Positions 23,840 through 36,900 of a DNA stretch of 64,000 bases are shown here, in pieces. Position numbers and translations under genes: made by a program. How positions within the stretch are numbered: the stretch's first letter is position 1; each line of letters begins with the position of its first letter. The notes below the pieces were generated by a model. It had not been told where the DNA came from and ran no database searches. It saw only the letters and a list, made by a program, of their open reading frames with translations. Location: NCBI RefSeq assembly GCF_018991925.1, contig NW_024756914.1:8080587-8144586 (forward strand). The letters run 5' to 3'. This stretch comes from Homarus americanus (Eukaryota; Arthropoda; Malacostraca; Decapoda; Nephropidae).

Positions 23840-25010
23840 TCATGGCCCTCGACATCTCCAAAGCATTTGACAGGGTATGGCACATTCTTTGCTTTCTAAA
23901 CTTCCCTCTTATGGTTTCTCTCCCCCACTTTGTTTTCTAATCTCTAGCTTCCTTGAGAACCGATCCATGGCAGTTGTTGTCAAGGGATCGATCTCTCGCT
24001 CTTTCTCTACCAATCGTGGTGTCCAACAGGATTCTGTTCTTTCACCAACTCTCTTCCTTCCTTTTATCAATGGTTTACTTCACACTACAACTAATTCTAT
24101 CCATTCTTACGCTGATGATTCTACTCTTCGCTCTTCTTCACATTTCCCCCTTCCTCCTAAATCTCAAACTAGATATGTTTCTAGAGCTGATATCACTACT
24201 TCTATCAATGCGGATCTGTGCAGCATCTCTGAATGGGGAGGTAGAAACCTGGTTAAATTCAATAGTAATAAAACACAGTATTTACCAATTACACTTTCTA
24301 AATTAGATGATCTCGCACCAATTACATTTCCGGACATTATTATTCTGCCAAATTCTGAAATAGATATGTTAGGCCTCACCATTTCCTCCAATATGTCATG
24401 GAAGTCACACATCCTCAACATTGCTAAAGCTGCCACCCAAAAGTTGGGAATGCTGTACAGATGCCTCAGCTACTTCACTCCTGAGCAGTTGCTTCAAGTA
24501 TATAAATGATTCATTCGTCCTAACTTGGAGTACTGCTCTCATATCTGGGGTGGCTCTTCTTCTGTCCAACTGTTAGATAGGGTGGAATCAAAGGTATTTC
24601 GTCTTATTAACTCTCCTCCTTTAGTTGACAATCTCTCTTCCCTTTCTCTCCGCCGCAATGTTGCTTCACTCTCTCTCTTTTACAGGTACTTTAACGGGCA
24701 ATGTTCGGTAGATTTGGCATCCTGTGTACCGCCGGCAAGGCCGTGGGCTCGGAACATACTATATGTCTTGCCCGCGGTGCCCACCGTTTTTCTGTGGATG
24801 TCGGTCACATTAGAATAACCCGTTATAGTACAATAAGTACATCCTTCTTTCCTCACATAACCAAGCTGTGGAATGCTCTGTCTTCTTCTGTGTTTTCATA
24901 CTTATACAATCTGCCTCACTTTAAAAAGCTGGTTTTCCGGCATCTTCGAGGTGCAGATTAATGCAGTAAAACCTTTTTTCTTTGCTATTTTTAATTTCTG
25001 TCTGTTCTGA
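23840..25010 (+). mobile_element. Truncated LINE (LINE-B), RT pseudogene
   Basis: A 5'-truncated non-LTR element. It begins at ALDISKAFDRVWH (about 23840). Frameshifts follow near 23880. The main frame 23877-24509 contains GVQQDSVLSPTLFLPFING and SYADDSTL, so the YADD active site is kept while the usual PQG before it has become QQD. After a stop at 24507-24509 the same product continues as YCSHIWGGSS and YRYFNGQCSVDLASCVPPAR, then in another frame as HITKLWNALSSSVFSYLYNLPHFKKLV to 24961. The same C-terminal family recurs on the minus strand at 43869-44290. It is dead through several frameshifts. Clade not assigned. Confidence 0.88.
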
Positions 25011-26454
25011 GGATTACCCTGTGAACAGTTTTTGTGAAGATTTATGGATTATTAAAGAGGACTACAGTTCACAAGTGCATTTCTGTGACCTGGTAAAAAT
25101 CTATTAGCCTGTTGTTTTGTCTGTACACTGATACCGATTGTCGGGAAATTACCGGAGACTGGCGGGACAGCCAGTGGTAATTCGACGATGCTTGTGATAT
25201 ATCTACTGCTTCTGTATATATGACCTGGCCGTTGGTAACCAGCAGTGGAAGCTGGTAAGCGGCGAAAGGGGTTCGTAACAGTATCTTCCCCCTGCACCCA
25301 CCACCTGACTGTGGCTGGGTCTAAGGTACTATCTAGCGTAAAATAACCACATTCCTCTTACAAGATGCCCGAGAAAGGTTTGCAAATGAGTTATATCCAT
25401 CTATATTAAACTCGCATTCCTCTGGGTCGATTCTCGTATTCTTATACAACAGTTCCACAGCACCTGCTATATCAGGTTAAAGGGTTTTGAGTTAAGTTTC
25501 AAACTCCGCTCTTGTCGAGGAAAGTTATCAGTGTTTGTAAACACGAGTCTCAAGCCGAAAATGCTGTAGTTCTCTGTAGTAAGTTACAGCTTGGTAGTGG
25601 ATCTAGTGGTCTCCTTTCATTCTCAGGAGCTCCCTCCTTTGTCATACAATACTCATTTTTTTGTGTGAGGTGTGGCCATATATATCATTGTTTATAATTT
25701 TGTTGCATGTCTCCTGGCTGGCAGGTAGTGGGGCTGGAGTGTATCTCCCTGTCCTCCCCTGTAAATTTATCTGGCTCTGTACTGGTGCACTTAACTCCAC
25801 TACGTCGACCTTGTATATGACCCACCAGAATCAGTCTTCTGCTTCAGGCTCATCAGGAGTTCTTTGTGCAGTTCCCTCTGCATTACTGTGTGATAAGCTT
25901 CCGTCGTCCATCTGTGCTTAAGACTTATGTCATTATCAAACGACTTACTGTTTTGTCACTTGAGTAATAATGAAGCTAAGATATATTGAGTAGGCCTACA
26001 TCGGTCTTATTGATACATTAGTTATTCATGTTATGTTGACAAGGCTACATTTTTTATCATCATATACAAAGAAAACGGCAGAAATATGACGTCAGCGACA
26101 GTTACGGATTTGCGGCAGCGCTGGTACTGTCACTGTCACTGCTGTTTGTTATAGTCAGTCCACTTCAGGTTGTTGCACCGAGAGGTTCAGGTGCTCACTC
26201 TCCCCATCACATCAGTTTACAGTTTATAAATCCGGTAAATATATTTATTCTTATTTTGTAGATTATTGATAAACTATATACAGGTGGTATTTTTTTTTAG
26301 AATATGTCTCTTTAGGTATAATTATTTGCTAAAAGAGTGAGTACTATGAGTGAGCGAGTCAATGGTCGCGTTACCTATATAATGATAGTGCTGAGAGTGA
26401 TAATAATAGTGCTGAGAGTGATAATGATTGTGCTGAGAGTGACGTATTAAACAG
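25011..26454. other. No gene seen
   Basis: Non-coding, AT-rich. Includes a TGACGTCA site at about 26088. Open frames of 60-90 codons lack motifs. The sequence around 25130-25300, which is GC-richer and ends GGGGTTCGTAACAG, looks like retroelement leader sequence but cannot be assigned. Confidence 0.45.
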
Positions 26455-27035
26455 CAGGGAGTGGGGTACATGATGGCAGTACAAGGGGTAGCAGAGGACT
26501 GCAGGGTGGTCCAGAGGGGCGGTAAAACAGGGTGGTACAACAGTGTGGTAAATATAGGCGGTAAAGCAGGGTGGTACAGCAGGGTGGTACAACAAGGAGG
26601 TACAGCAGGGTGATACAACAAGGAGGTACAGCAGGGTGGTACAACAAGGAGGTACAGCAGGGTGGTACAGAGGAGCGGTAAAGCAGGGTGGTACAACAGT
26701 GTGGTAAATAAGGGCGGTAAAGCAGGGTGGTACAGAGGGGCGACAGAGCAGGGTGGTATAATAGTGTGGTAAAGAAGGGCGGTACAGCAGGGTGGTGCAA
26801 TAAGGAGGTACAGCAGGGTGGTACAGAGGGGTGGTACAGCAGGGTGGTACAAAGGGGCAGCACAGCAGGGTGGTACAACAGTGTGGTAAATATGGGCGGT
26901 ACAACAGTGTGGTAAATAAGGGCGGTGCAGCAGGGTGATACAACAAGGAGGTACAGCAGGGTGGTACAACAAGGAGGTACAGCAGGGTGGTACAACAGGG
27001 CAGTACAACAGTGTGGTACAGCAGGGCGTACAACA
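26455..27035. repeat. 13-14 bp minisatellite
   Basis: Tandem units of GGTGGTACAGCAG with variants GGTGGTACAACAA, TGTGGTAAATA and GGGCGGTAAAGCAG. Because the period is not a multiple of three and the minus strand lacks stop triplets, three overlapping long frames of Cys/Leu/Pro/Tyr/Thr stay open; these are not genes. Confidence 0.95.
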
Positions 27036-27474
27036 CAGAGGTGGGTACATATATTTGCGTCAGCCGACCTTAAGTGCTGAGTCATGGACCACGATTATCT
27101 ACATCCTGTTTGTCTGTGTGTGTGTCTGCGTAATGTTGGTAATTTAACACGATTCAGTAAGTGTGCACATTGCATATACACATTTTTTTAATCTTTTCCA
27201 GGTTTGATGTAGAACATTAATCATATTTGTCGAAAATACAATATTACAAACATTCATTGCTATACAATACTTTAAATTTTCAAATAAATTTTGTTTTTCA
27301 ATTCACGAAAAATATAAGTAAATACATTAATTAATAACATCATATACAAGTAATGATAAAAACAAATTCACGCATCATTACAAGGAAATTACAGGTATAT
27401 ACATGTAGTCGTACAGGTATATACATGATATTCATGTAGTCATACGAGTATATACATGTTGTCATACAAAGAGT
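27036..27474. other. AT-rich spacer between minisatellites
   Basis: No gene. Contains short repeats of TATACATG and GTCATAC around 27410-27470. Confidence 0.55.
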
Positions 27475-28050
27475 GACAGGTGTTGGTGAGTGACGGGACG
27501 GGAGAGTGACGGGGACGAGAGAGTGACGGGTGCGGGAGAATGACGGGGACGGGAGAGTGACGGGTGGGAGAGTGAAGGGGCGGAGAGTGACGGGAGAGTG
27601 ACGGGCGCGGAGGTGACGGGCGGGACGGGGACGGAGAGTGAAGATGGTGGGAGAGTGGCTGAACGTGAGGTGACAGGGACAGGTGAAGTGGGTAGGGACG
27701 TGAGGTGATGGGGACAGGGAGAGTGAAGGGGGCAGGAGAGTGACGGGGGGCAGGGAGAGTGACGGGTGCAGGGAGTGACGGGGACAGGAGTGAAGGGGCA
27801 GGGAGAGTGACAGGGCGGGGAGAGTGACGGGTGCGGGAGAGTGACAGGGGAGGAGTGACGGGAGGGAGAGTGCGGGGGAGAGTGACAGGGAGAGTGACGG
27901 GTGCGGGAGAGTGACAGGGTGCGGGAGAGTGACGGGGGCGGGAGAGTGACGGGGACGGGAGAGTGAAGATGGTAGGAGAGTGGCTGAACGTGAGAGTGAC
28001 GGGGGCGGGTAAGTGGTAGGGACGTGAGAGTGATGGGGACGGGAGTGTTC
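27475..28050. repeat. 17-bp minisatellite
   Basis: Units such as GGAGAGTGACGGGTGCG with deletions and a longer insert (GAAGATGG, GTGGCTGAACGTGAG) that recurs at about 27640 and 27970, indicating duplication of a larger block. Purine- and G-rich on the plus strand. Ser/Pro/His frames on the minus strand are repeat products. Confidence 0.94.
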
Positions 28051-28139
28051 CATCAGACGACACACACACACACAGGAAGCACTCAGTCACACTCTACATC
28101 TCTCCTCCAGCGACAAACCTGAAGGACAAGTGGCACTAC

Positions 28140-28600
28140 TGTAATGACATGACAAATATGACACGATAACATGGTACGACAACAAAGACATGACAAATAT
28201 GACACGATAACATGGTACAACAACAAAGACATGACAAATATGGCACCATAACATGGTTCGACAACAAAGACATGACAAATATGACACGATAACATGGTAC
28301 GACAACAAAGACATGACAAATATGACACGATAACATGGTACAACAACAAAGACATGACAAATATGGCACCATAACATGGTTCGACAACAAAGACATGACA
28401 AATATGACACGATAACATGGTACGACAACAAAGACATGACACATATGACACGATAACATGGTACGACAATAATGACATGACAATTTTTTCACAATAACAT
28501 GGTAAGACAACAGTGACATGACAAATATGACACGGTAACATCATATAAGAAAAAAATGACATGACAAATATGAAACGACAACATGGTATACAACAACAAT
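28140..28600. repeat. 41-bp minisatellite with 123-bp higher-order repeat
   Basis: About eleven units starting GACATGACAAATATG. Units cycle through three types marked by GGTACGACAAC, GGTACAACAAC and GGTTCGACAAC, the last with GGCACCAT in place of GACACGAT. The type order repeats, giving a 3 x 41 = 123 bp block in at least two copies (28146-28391), then decays to the right. All three minus-strand frames are open for over 100 codons, an effect of the period. Confidence 0.95.
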
Positions 28601-30446
28601 GGCATGACAATAGCTACAATAATACAGATATAATGTAAATAACAACAACAACAAAAATACCGCATGATCTGTATTACAATAATTTTCAGTGTTAACAAAT
28701 ACACAATTTACTGATACCGCATATTTATGTATTTTTTGTATTATTTGTACTCTCAGTGAGGATTGTGTTAAGCGCTATGAACACAAGGTCATATTCCAGA
28801 GCTGGGTAAGTTATCAGGAACGACGAGTATAAGGAACTACTGTATTCTTCTTCACGCTGAGGTTGGTATTGTACACTTATGGAACAGTCAACGGGAAGCA
28901 GACACGAAAATATCAGAATAAGTTCGTATTTATTCACACCCAAGAGTGAGAGGTAGACTGTATACACGCCGGGAAACAATGGACGAGTTGACGGTCGGAA
29001 TTTTTTCCTAAGATGGCAGGTCAATGGGTAAAGAAAACGCGTAAATTCACTATGGTAATGATATTTTTAAATAAATTAGGCCAAAAAAGTGTAAAAAATA
29101 AGGGTTAAAGTTGCTAAAAAGTCACGTGACTGCGAAAAGCTCTGTGATTGGTTATGACGTCATTGTTAACAGCAGAAATACATAATTGGACTTGTGGCCA
29201 TATACAATGTTGATATACACAGACATACCATATTTTTAGGTTATACTGAATTACTGCTCAAGTATCATCGTGTGTATTTACTTGCTGGGTGCCAAAATGA
29301 TGCAAAAGACCGATAACTCCAACATGGAAGTTTTCATCACTGTTCTCTATTTCATGTCTGGAAAATGTAAGTTTTCGTCACTGATGTCTGTACAGGTATT
29401 TAATGTTGTGGAAGGACTAGGGACGACCATGGCCAGGGGATGGGCTTGAGATGATCAAATCACAGATGTAATTTAACGTGCTCCATAGCTGGATGGCGGA
29501 GTTCTTGTTAATACTCTACTATCATGAAGATATCTACTTTTGGTAAATTTCTTTCATCTGCCTTGATGAACCCTGGAAGTAGTCGTTCAACCTTCTAGGC
29601 TGATCGGCTCTGTAAATAAATATTATTAGATAATTAATTGTGCGTTACTGTGCAACACAGTAATGCTATATTGAATATATAAATATTACTAAGCACATTA
29701 ACTAATTCAATGGATATTAGCTGCTCCTACTAAATTTCATAGTATAAACATTCCAAACAATATTGGTATTATTTTGGTTTTGGTCATTTGGGGAACCATA
29801 AGATTCTAACTATGGGATTAAGTACTTTAAACAATAAGACAAAATATCTCTACGGGATTTCGTCTAAAAACATTTTTCGATCGCATAAGAAAATACAGGT
29901 CATAATTATGTTAGGTTAGATTAGGTTAGGTTAGGGTACGATGAGTTATAAGGTTAGCTTAACATACACCGGTAAGTGGGGGGGGGGTTAGTAACTCAAA
30001 ACTAGTGATTTCCGATAAATGAAGGTCTAAATCGTTCATAACACATCGCAAACCACCAGGAAAAAAACAAAACAAAAAACATAGTCTGCATGTCTAAGTC
30101 CAGGGATGACCAAAACTTTAAATTTACCCAATATAGCCGACCTCGAATCTAAGCATCCAAATACTTATGGTAGTTAAAGTAAAATTTTACCCATTAATTA
30201 ATATAAATGATGATATATCTCAGTGGTTCATTAGTGAATCATCAAAACAATAACAGCACTATGTTGTCATGTTTACCTAGCAGCAGGCATTTTCAAACAA
30301 AGTCCAGACAATGTTATTATTTCTAAATTGACTTGTATCTCCATCTAGTACTGATATACTCTGTAAATGCACTGAAAAAAGAAGAGAAAGTCTACCAGGT
30401 AAGAATAGATGACAGCTGAGCTGGTGTGAACATGGGAGTTTTTTAT
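28601..30446. other. No gene seen
   Basis: AT-rich non-coding sequence. The 99-codon minus-strand frame at 28725-29024 has a hydrophobic middle but no recognised motif. A TGACGTCA site occurs near 29155. A short TTAGG run is listed separately. Confidence 0.5.
29911..29935 (+). repeat. Five TTAGG-type pentamers
   Basis: Reads as TTAGG, TTAGA, then three TTAGG. This is the common arthropod telomere pentamer, here very short and internal. It may be chance. Confidence 0.5.
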
Positions 30447-30610
30447 GCCCATAAGAACATAAGAATGGAAGAAACTGCAGCGGGCCTAGTGGCCCATACT
30501 GGGCAGTCCCATTTACACCCAACCCCTATCCCTCATCACATTTTCATCCAACCTATGTTTGAAGCATCACATTTTCATCCAACCTATGTTTGAAGCATCA
30601 CATTTCTTCA
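30447..30610 (-). mobile_element. CR1-type LINE 3' end fragment
   Basis: Begins CATAAGAACATAAGAATGGA, then GCGGGCCTAGTGGCCCATACT and ACACCCAACCCCTATCCCTCAT, matching the 3' end of the CR1 copy at 49112-49230. A 31-bp segment containing CATCCAACCTATGTTTGAAG is duplicated in tandem at about 30540-30600. Only the tail is present, as usual for 5'-truncated LINE insertions. Confidence 0.8.
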
Positions 30611-31110
30611 CTTACCACATGTCCATGACCTACACCATAAAAAAAACCCTTAAAACTTACCTAAACGTGGCATTTGGAGTCTAAAGGGGCCACCTTTGTA
30701 CTACCTCTGACTTCAGCTGTGAGTTTGATAGAGAGCGTCGTCTGCAGGGTAGGTGGTGACGTCATTGCAAATGGCGGCCATTTTTCTAGATAAATAAACT
30801 TATCTCGACTATTATAAGCAGGACTTTAAAATTTTATTACAAATTTTATATACCGTATCACTCTACGAACGTGGTGAAGTGTATTTCTTGTGTTTATCCA
30901 GGACCGTCAACGCGTCCATTATCACACAATTGATAATATGGCATCTCAGAGGACACGTGCAAGTACAGGCAGGCGTGCAGGCATGTAGGCAGGTTTATAA
31001 GTATGACGCAATACTGTCCTTGAAGTATGTGGGTGAGCTGGACCTTAAGTGATGCTGTTGTTTCTGAAGTGCGGGATGGAGCGTTACAACCCCTTGAACT
31101 CCCAGTTCTA
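30611..31110. other. No gene seen; possible promoter-like patch
   Basis: Non-coding. A site cluster at 30757-30785 is listed separately. No open frame with motifs follows it. Confidence 0.45.
30757..30785 (+). promoter_or_regulatory. Candidate CRE/YY1-like site cluster
   Basis: A perfect palindromic TGACGTCA (30757-30764) is followed by TTGCAAATGGCGGCCATTTT. The CAAATGGCGGCC core resembles the YY1/Pho site ATGGCGGC. Such sites cluster near animal transcription starts, but no downstream gene is visible, so function is unproven. Confidence 0.25.
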
Positions 31111-31400
31111 TCCCCCCTTCTCCTCCTCCTCCTCCTCCTCCCTCTACACTTCTTCCTCCTCCTCCCTCTACTTCTCCTTCTCTCCTACTTCTTCCTCTTC
31201 CTCCACCTCCTCCCTTTACCTCTCGTCCCTATCTACACTTTCTCTGCTTCCCTTTACCTCTTCCTCCTCCTCCCTCTACCTCTTTCTCCTCCTTCCTCTA
31301 CCTTGCCCTTCTACCCCTTCTCTTCCTCTCTCTCTACCTCTCCTCCTCCCTCTACTTTTCCTCCCCCTCTACCTCTTCCTCCTCCACTCCCTCTCTCCAC
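31111..31400 (+). repeat. Polypyrimidine CTC/TCC tract
   Basis: Almost pure C/T on the plus strand, with units such as CTTCCTCCTCCTCCCTCTAC. Long enough for triplex (H-DNA) formation. Leu/Ser/Pro frames here are repeat products. Confidence 0.9.
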
Positions 31401-31574
31401 TAGCTGAGTCATTGTTTAACAGGCGATTTCGGACTGTGAGCTGAGTCATGGCATTAACGCAGTCCTCATAAAGTTCGTCCTCAGATATACCCTAAATAAT
31501 GTCCTGCCATATGCTGTTGTTTATCACCTACTGTGACGCATGTTTTTTTTTCTTCATTTATTGGGCACCCCCCT

Positions 31575-31896
31575 ACATCCTTGTGTAAGGTGAAGCGCAG
31601 AAGCGTTTACAGCGCCCAACAGGGAAGCATGCTAAGTTCATGCTTGCCTTATGTCTCATGAGCTAAGGGCGTAGAAGCCTGAAGAGTCGAGGGCGTAGAA
31701 GCCTGAAGAGTCGAGGGCGTAGAAGCCTGAAGAGTTAATGGTTTATGTCTAAGCAAGTTATTGGAAGTTCCAACAACTTGTCCCTGAATACGAATTCGCA
31801 ACTTTCGAGTTACAGCAGGAACCTACTTTGTTGCTAGGTGAACAGCGGTACCGTTCTTGCTAGGCAAGAACGGTACCGCTCTACCACCAGCTCCCC
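31575..31896 (-). mobile_element. tRNA-derived SINE, copy 1, with fold-back head
   Basis: Minus-strand copy of the SINE also present at 54574-54929 and 57901-58230. The body (GGTGAAGCGCAGAAGCG, AGCATGCTAAGTTCATGCTT, CAAGTTATTGGAAG) matches well. A 24-bp segment (GGGCGTAGAAGCCTGAAGAG) is present three times at about 31666-31737. The tRNA-like head is missing its B box: at 31845-31879 it is replaced by a perfect inverted repeat with 16-bp arms and a TAG loop. Confidence 0.88.
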
Positions 31897-32089
31897 TTGA
31901 CGCATGTAGTGTGTCTCTTTTAATGAACGAAGGACGTTTGGGTCACGGACGTTTGGAACACACACACACACAGAGCATCATCATCAAACACTGTACTGAT
32001 GGTGTTATCATTTCTACTTAATTGTATCCTGTAATATTGTTTGTATCGTTGTAATAGTCTAAAACGCTCTGGTAACTGTAACTACTGAG
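31897..32089. other. Short spacer before the 11-bp minisatellite
   Basis: Contains a short CA run at 31960-31972. No gene. Confidence 0.5.
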
Positions 32090-32410
32090 GAGACTGTATG
32101 GAGGCTGTATGGAGGCTGTATAGAGGATAGGAAGATCCTGTATGAAGGCTGTATAGAGGCTATATGGAGGTTGAGGGGAGGCTGTATGGAGCTGTATGGA
32201 GGCTGGGTAGAGGCTCTATGGAGGCTGTATGGAAGCTGGGTCGAAGCTGTATGGAGGCTGTGTGGAAGCTGTATGGAGGCTGTATGGAAGCTGTATGGAG
32301 GCTGTGTGGAGGCTGGGTGGAGGCTGTATGGAAGCTGTATGGAGGCTGTATGGAAGCTGTATGGAGGCTGTGTGGAGGCTGTATGGAAGCTATATGGAGG
32401 CTGTGTGGAG
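32090..32410. repeat. 11-bp minisatellite, segment 1
   Basis: Tandem TGTATGGAGGC with GGAAGC and TGTGTGG variants. The array stops exactly at the TGTAATAGCC end of gypsy-2 and resumes at 40295, so segments 1 and 2 were once continuous. Confidence 0.95.
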
Positions 32411-32448
32411 TGTAATAGCCTGTTAACTGTTGATTCTGTCGAAGTTAA

Positions 32449-32460
<12 letters not shown>
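32411..32460 (-). repeat. 3' LTR remnant of gypsy-2
   Basis: About 50 bp matching the first 50 bp of 39856-40294 (TGTAATAGCC, GTTAACTGTTGATTCTGTCG, AGGCTGG) with three or four differences. Past GGCTGG(C/T)AC the sequences part, and env-like sequence begins at once, so the polypurine tract and about 390 bp of LTR are deleted. Confidence 0.85.
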
Positions 32461-33846
<1,386 letters not shown>

Positions 33847-33947
33847 TCTGTAAAAATTTCATTTGTTTTAATATCTGCTTGCAGAACGAAGCTTCATACA
33901 ATAATCATTAGCCACACTCTGCTTCTGTACTGTCTGCAAAGAGGTGT

Positions 33948-36900
33948 CTATAAGATTATACCATCAGTGGATAGTAAATGTTCATGGGCCTTCTTAAGAC
34001 GATCCGCAGGCACGACATCTGCCATCTGTGCATTAGGCTTCCAAATTTTAAATTTGTTGCCCTCTTCTTTGGCAATAATGCGGAATGGACCCGAAAACTT
34101 AGCCGAAAGCTTGGAGTTCCGTTCAGGTTCTCTCACCATAACAGCATCGCCTATCTGCAACACGACAGGTTTAGCTTGTTTATGTTGCTTCACAATCATT
34201 TCAGCGCGTGACGCTGCTAAATGTGTTCTTACTTGGCCATGAATATCCGTAAAAACACGGATTTGTGTTGCTGCGAAATCATCCATATTATTAACAGGGC
34301 CAGGCTTGTCTGTAAGTACATCATAAGGCAGACATTTGTCTGTACCATAAACAATGTAGTAGGGTGATTTGCCTGTAGAGCTATTAATCGACCCATTAAT
34401 AGACGCTGCAACCTGCGGTAACCAATCTTCCCATGTGTATTGCAAATCACACACAATCGGGCGAAGTATCTCTAGGATCTTGTGGTTGGCTCTCTCAACA
34501 AGGCCATTAGCCTGTGGATGATAGGCTGTCACAAAACTTTGCTGTATTCCATATTGGGCACATATTTGCGCTACTCGCTGATTCTTGAACTCTGTTCCAT
34601 TGTCTGAGAGAAGAACTTTAGGCGTAGTATATGGAGATATTAGATTCATCACTAAGGCATAGGCCACAGATTCGGCTGTTTTATCCTTCAGTGGGACTGA
34701 AACCACAAATCTAGAAAAATGATCCACACACACTAGGACGTACGAGGATCCTTGATGACTCCTCGGAAGTTGTAACAAGTCAATAGCGACTGTGTCAAAC
34801 AGACGGTCTGGTGTAGGATATTGCAGAATAGGGGCCGGTGATCTTGTAGTACCCTTATGCTGAGCGCATGACAAACACTTAGCAATGTGTAATTCTATAT
34901 CTTTCTTCATTGTGTTCCAGAAATATTTCTTTCTGATTTCCGCCAAGCACTTGTCACGTCCTTGGTGACCTGCCTGAGGAACATCGCGGAACAACGTTAT
35001 AATCGTTTCACACAACGAGTCAGGTACGACTATTTAAGAAACAATACCCTCAGACGTCTTTTTCGATCGATGGAGTATGTTATGCCGTAATTCAAACTGA
35101 CTTAGTGGAAGAATTAATTTGGGAAGTTTAATATCCTCTCCCGATTCTAAAGCAAAAATGACTGCTGACCATAACGGATCGCGTCGTTGCTCATCCTCCA
35201 GTTGTGAAAGAGTGAACGTTGATACAGGCATCACTGGTGCTCTATTTCTAGACAAAACGTCGGCGACTACATTCGCCCTACCCGGTAAATACCTAAACTC
35301 GGGGTCAAATTCTTGAATTATCGGATACCAGCGTGCTAATCTGTATGATAGATTCCTCCCATGGAAGAGTTCTGTTACTGCCGCATGATCCGTAAACACA
35401 GTTATCTTATAACCAAAGATAATGTCTTTAAACTTCTTCAATGCCCACACAACAGCTAATGTCTCCAAATGCGTTACTGAATAACGTGTTTCAGCATCAT
35501 TACGTTTACGGCTTGCAATAGCTATCACTCTAAACTTTCCTCTCGAATCCACTTGCATGAGTACAGCTCCGATTCCTTGTCCAGAAGCGTCACTACACAG
35601 AGTAAAAGCTTGAGTGTAATCAGGGAATGCCAGAACAGGGGCATTGGTAAGTGCTATCTTCAATGCCACAAAACTATTTTCGTGTTCAGCATCCCACGCA
35701 AACATTGGATCTTTCTTTAGTAACCTTATTAAGGGTGACGCCAATGTTGCATAGTTCTTAATAAAAGAACGATAATATCCAGATAAACCAAGAAAACTAC
35801 GCACTTGATCAACTGATGTAGGACGTGGGAACTGAGATACAGCTTTAACTTTATCATCAACTGCCATCACCGTCAACTACATGACCAAGGAAATGGATTC
35901 TGGATTTTAAAAACTCACATTTCGAAAGTTTAATCTTAAGACCTGCTGTGGAAAGTTCTTCCAACACTTCACGCAGTTTAATCAGATGGGTATCGACATC
36001 CTTAATGACTACTATTAGATCATCCAAATAAGCGCAGACTGTGGTACCTATCAATCCGGCAAACAGGGTGTTGATCATTCTTTGAAATGTTAGTGGGGCA
36101 TTACTGAGACCAAAAGGCATTCGTAGAAACTCAAAGTGGCCCAGGGGGGTGCTAAACGCCGTGACCTCTCGGGTTTTCTCATCGAGTGGTATCTGCCAAT
36201 ACCCACTATGCAATTCTAAGTTACTAAACACAGCATTATCCTTGCCTAAGGACTGCAATATATCACTCAAGAAAGGCATAGGTACCTATCCCTGATCGTA
36301 CCTTCATTGACGCGCCTAAAATCAATAACTGGGCGCCAACCACCATCCTTCTTTGGGACTAGGGAATAAAGGGCTATTGAAAGGAGACTTAGAATGTGTG
36401 ATAACGTTCTCATCCAACATATTTTGGACCATACCCTGAACTACAGAGCGCTGGCTATGTAGTAGTTGGTAGGCTGGTACATAGATAGGATTTGTGCCCT
36501 CCTTTAATGATATGTGATGGGACATTAAGTCTGTCTGACTTAGCTGTTCCCCTGACAAGGCTACAATGTTTCTGTACTCAGCAAGCAGCTCTAAGAGTCG
36601 TGTCTTGCCCTGAGGATGATCAGTCACCTTAACATGTGGCGCTATTTGATCTATCCACTCCTGCCTAGTTTGTTGGGATTGAGAAACAATACTACCAACT
36701 GGGAATCGCGTAGGCTGTAATTCAACATTGTTGTGATATACTAGAAAATCACACAAATAACATCCCTCTTTCAATATCCTAGGAACTCCTATTCTATTGA
36801 GAACTAGAACGTCTGTCAAACCACCAGGTCTAATCGTGCTCAACGTCGATTCGCACCACAAACCCTTAACCTTGCACGTTTCCGGGAGATATACTACATC

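Noticed and set aside
28140..28600. Regular 41-bp repeats resembling a CRISPR array
   Set aside because: Units are contiguous without unique spacers, in an animal-type genome; it is a minisatellite.
26322..28610. Several overlapping 200-codon minus-strand frames rich in Cys, Leu and Pro
   Set aside because: Three frames are open at once over minisatellites whose period is not a multiple of three; real genes do not look like this.
28725..29024. 99-codon minus-strand frame with a hydrophobic centre
   Set aside because: No recognisable motif, no neighbouring exon or splice signals; could be chance.
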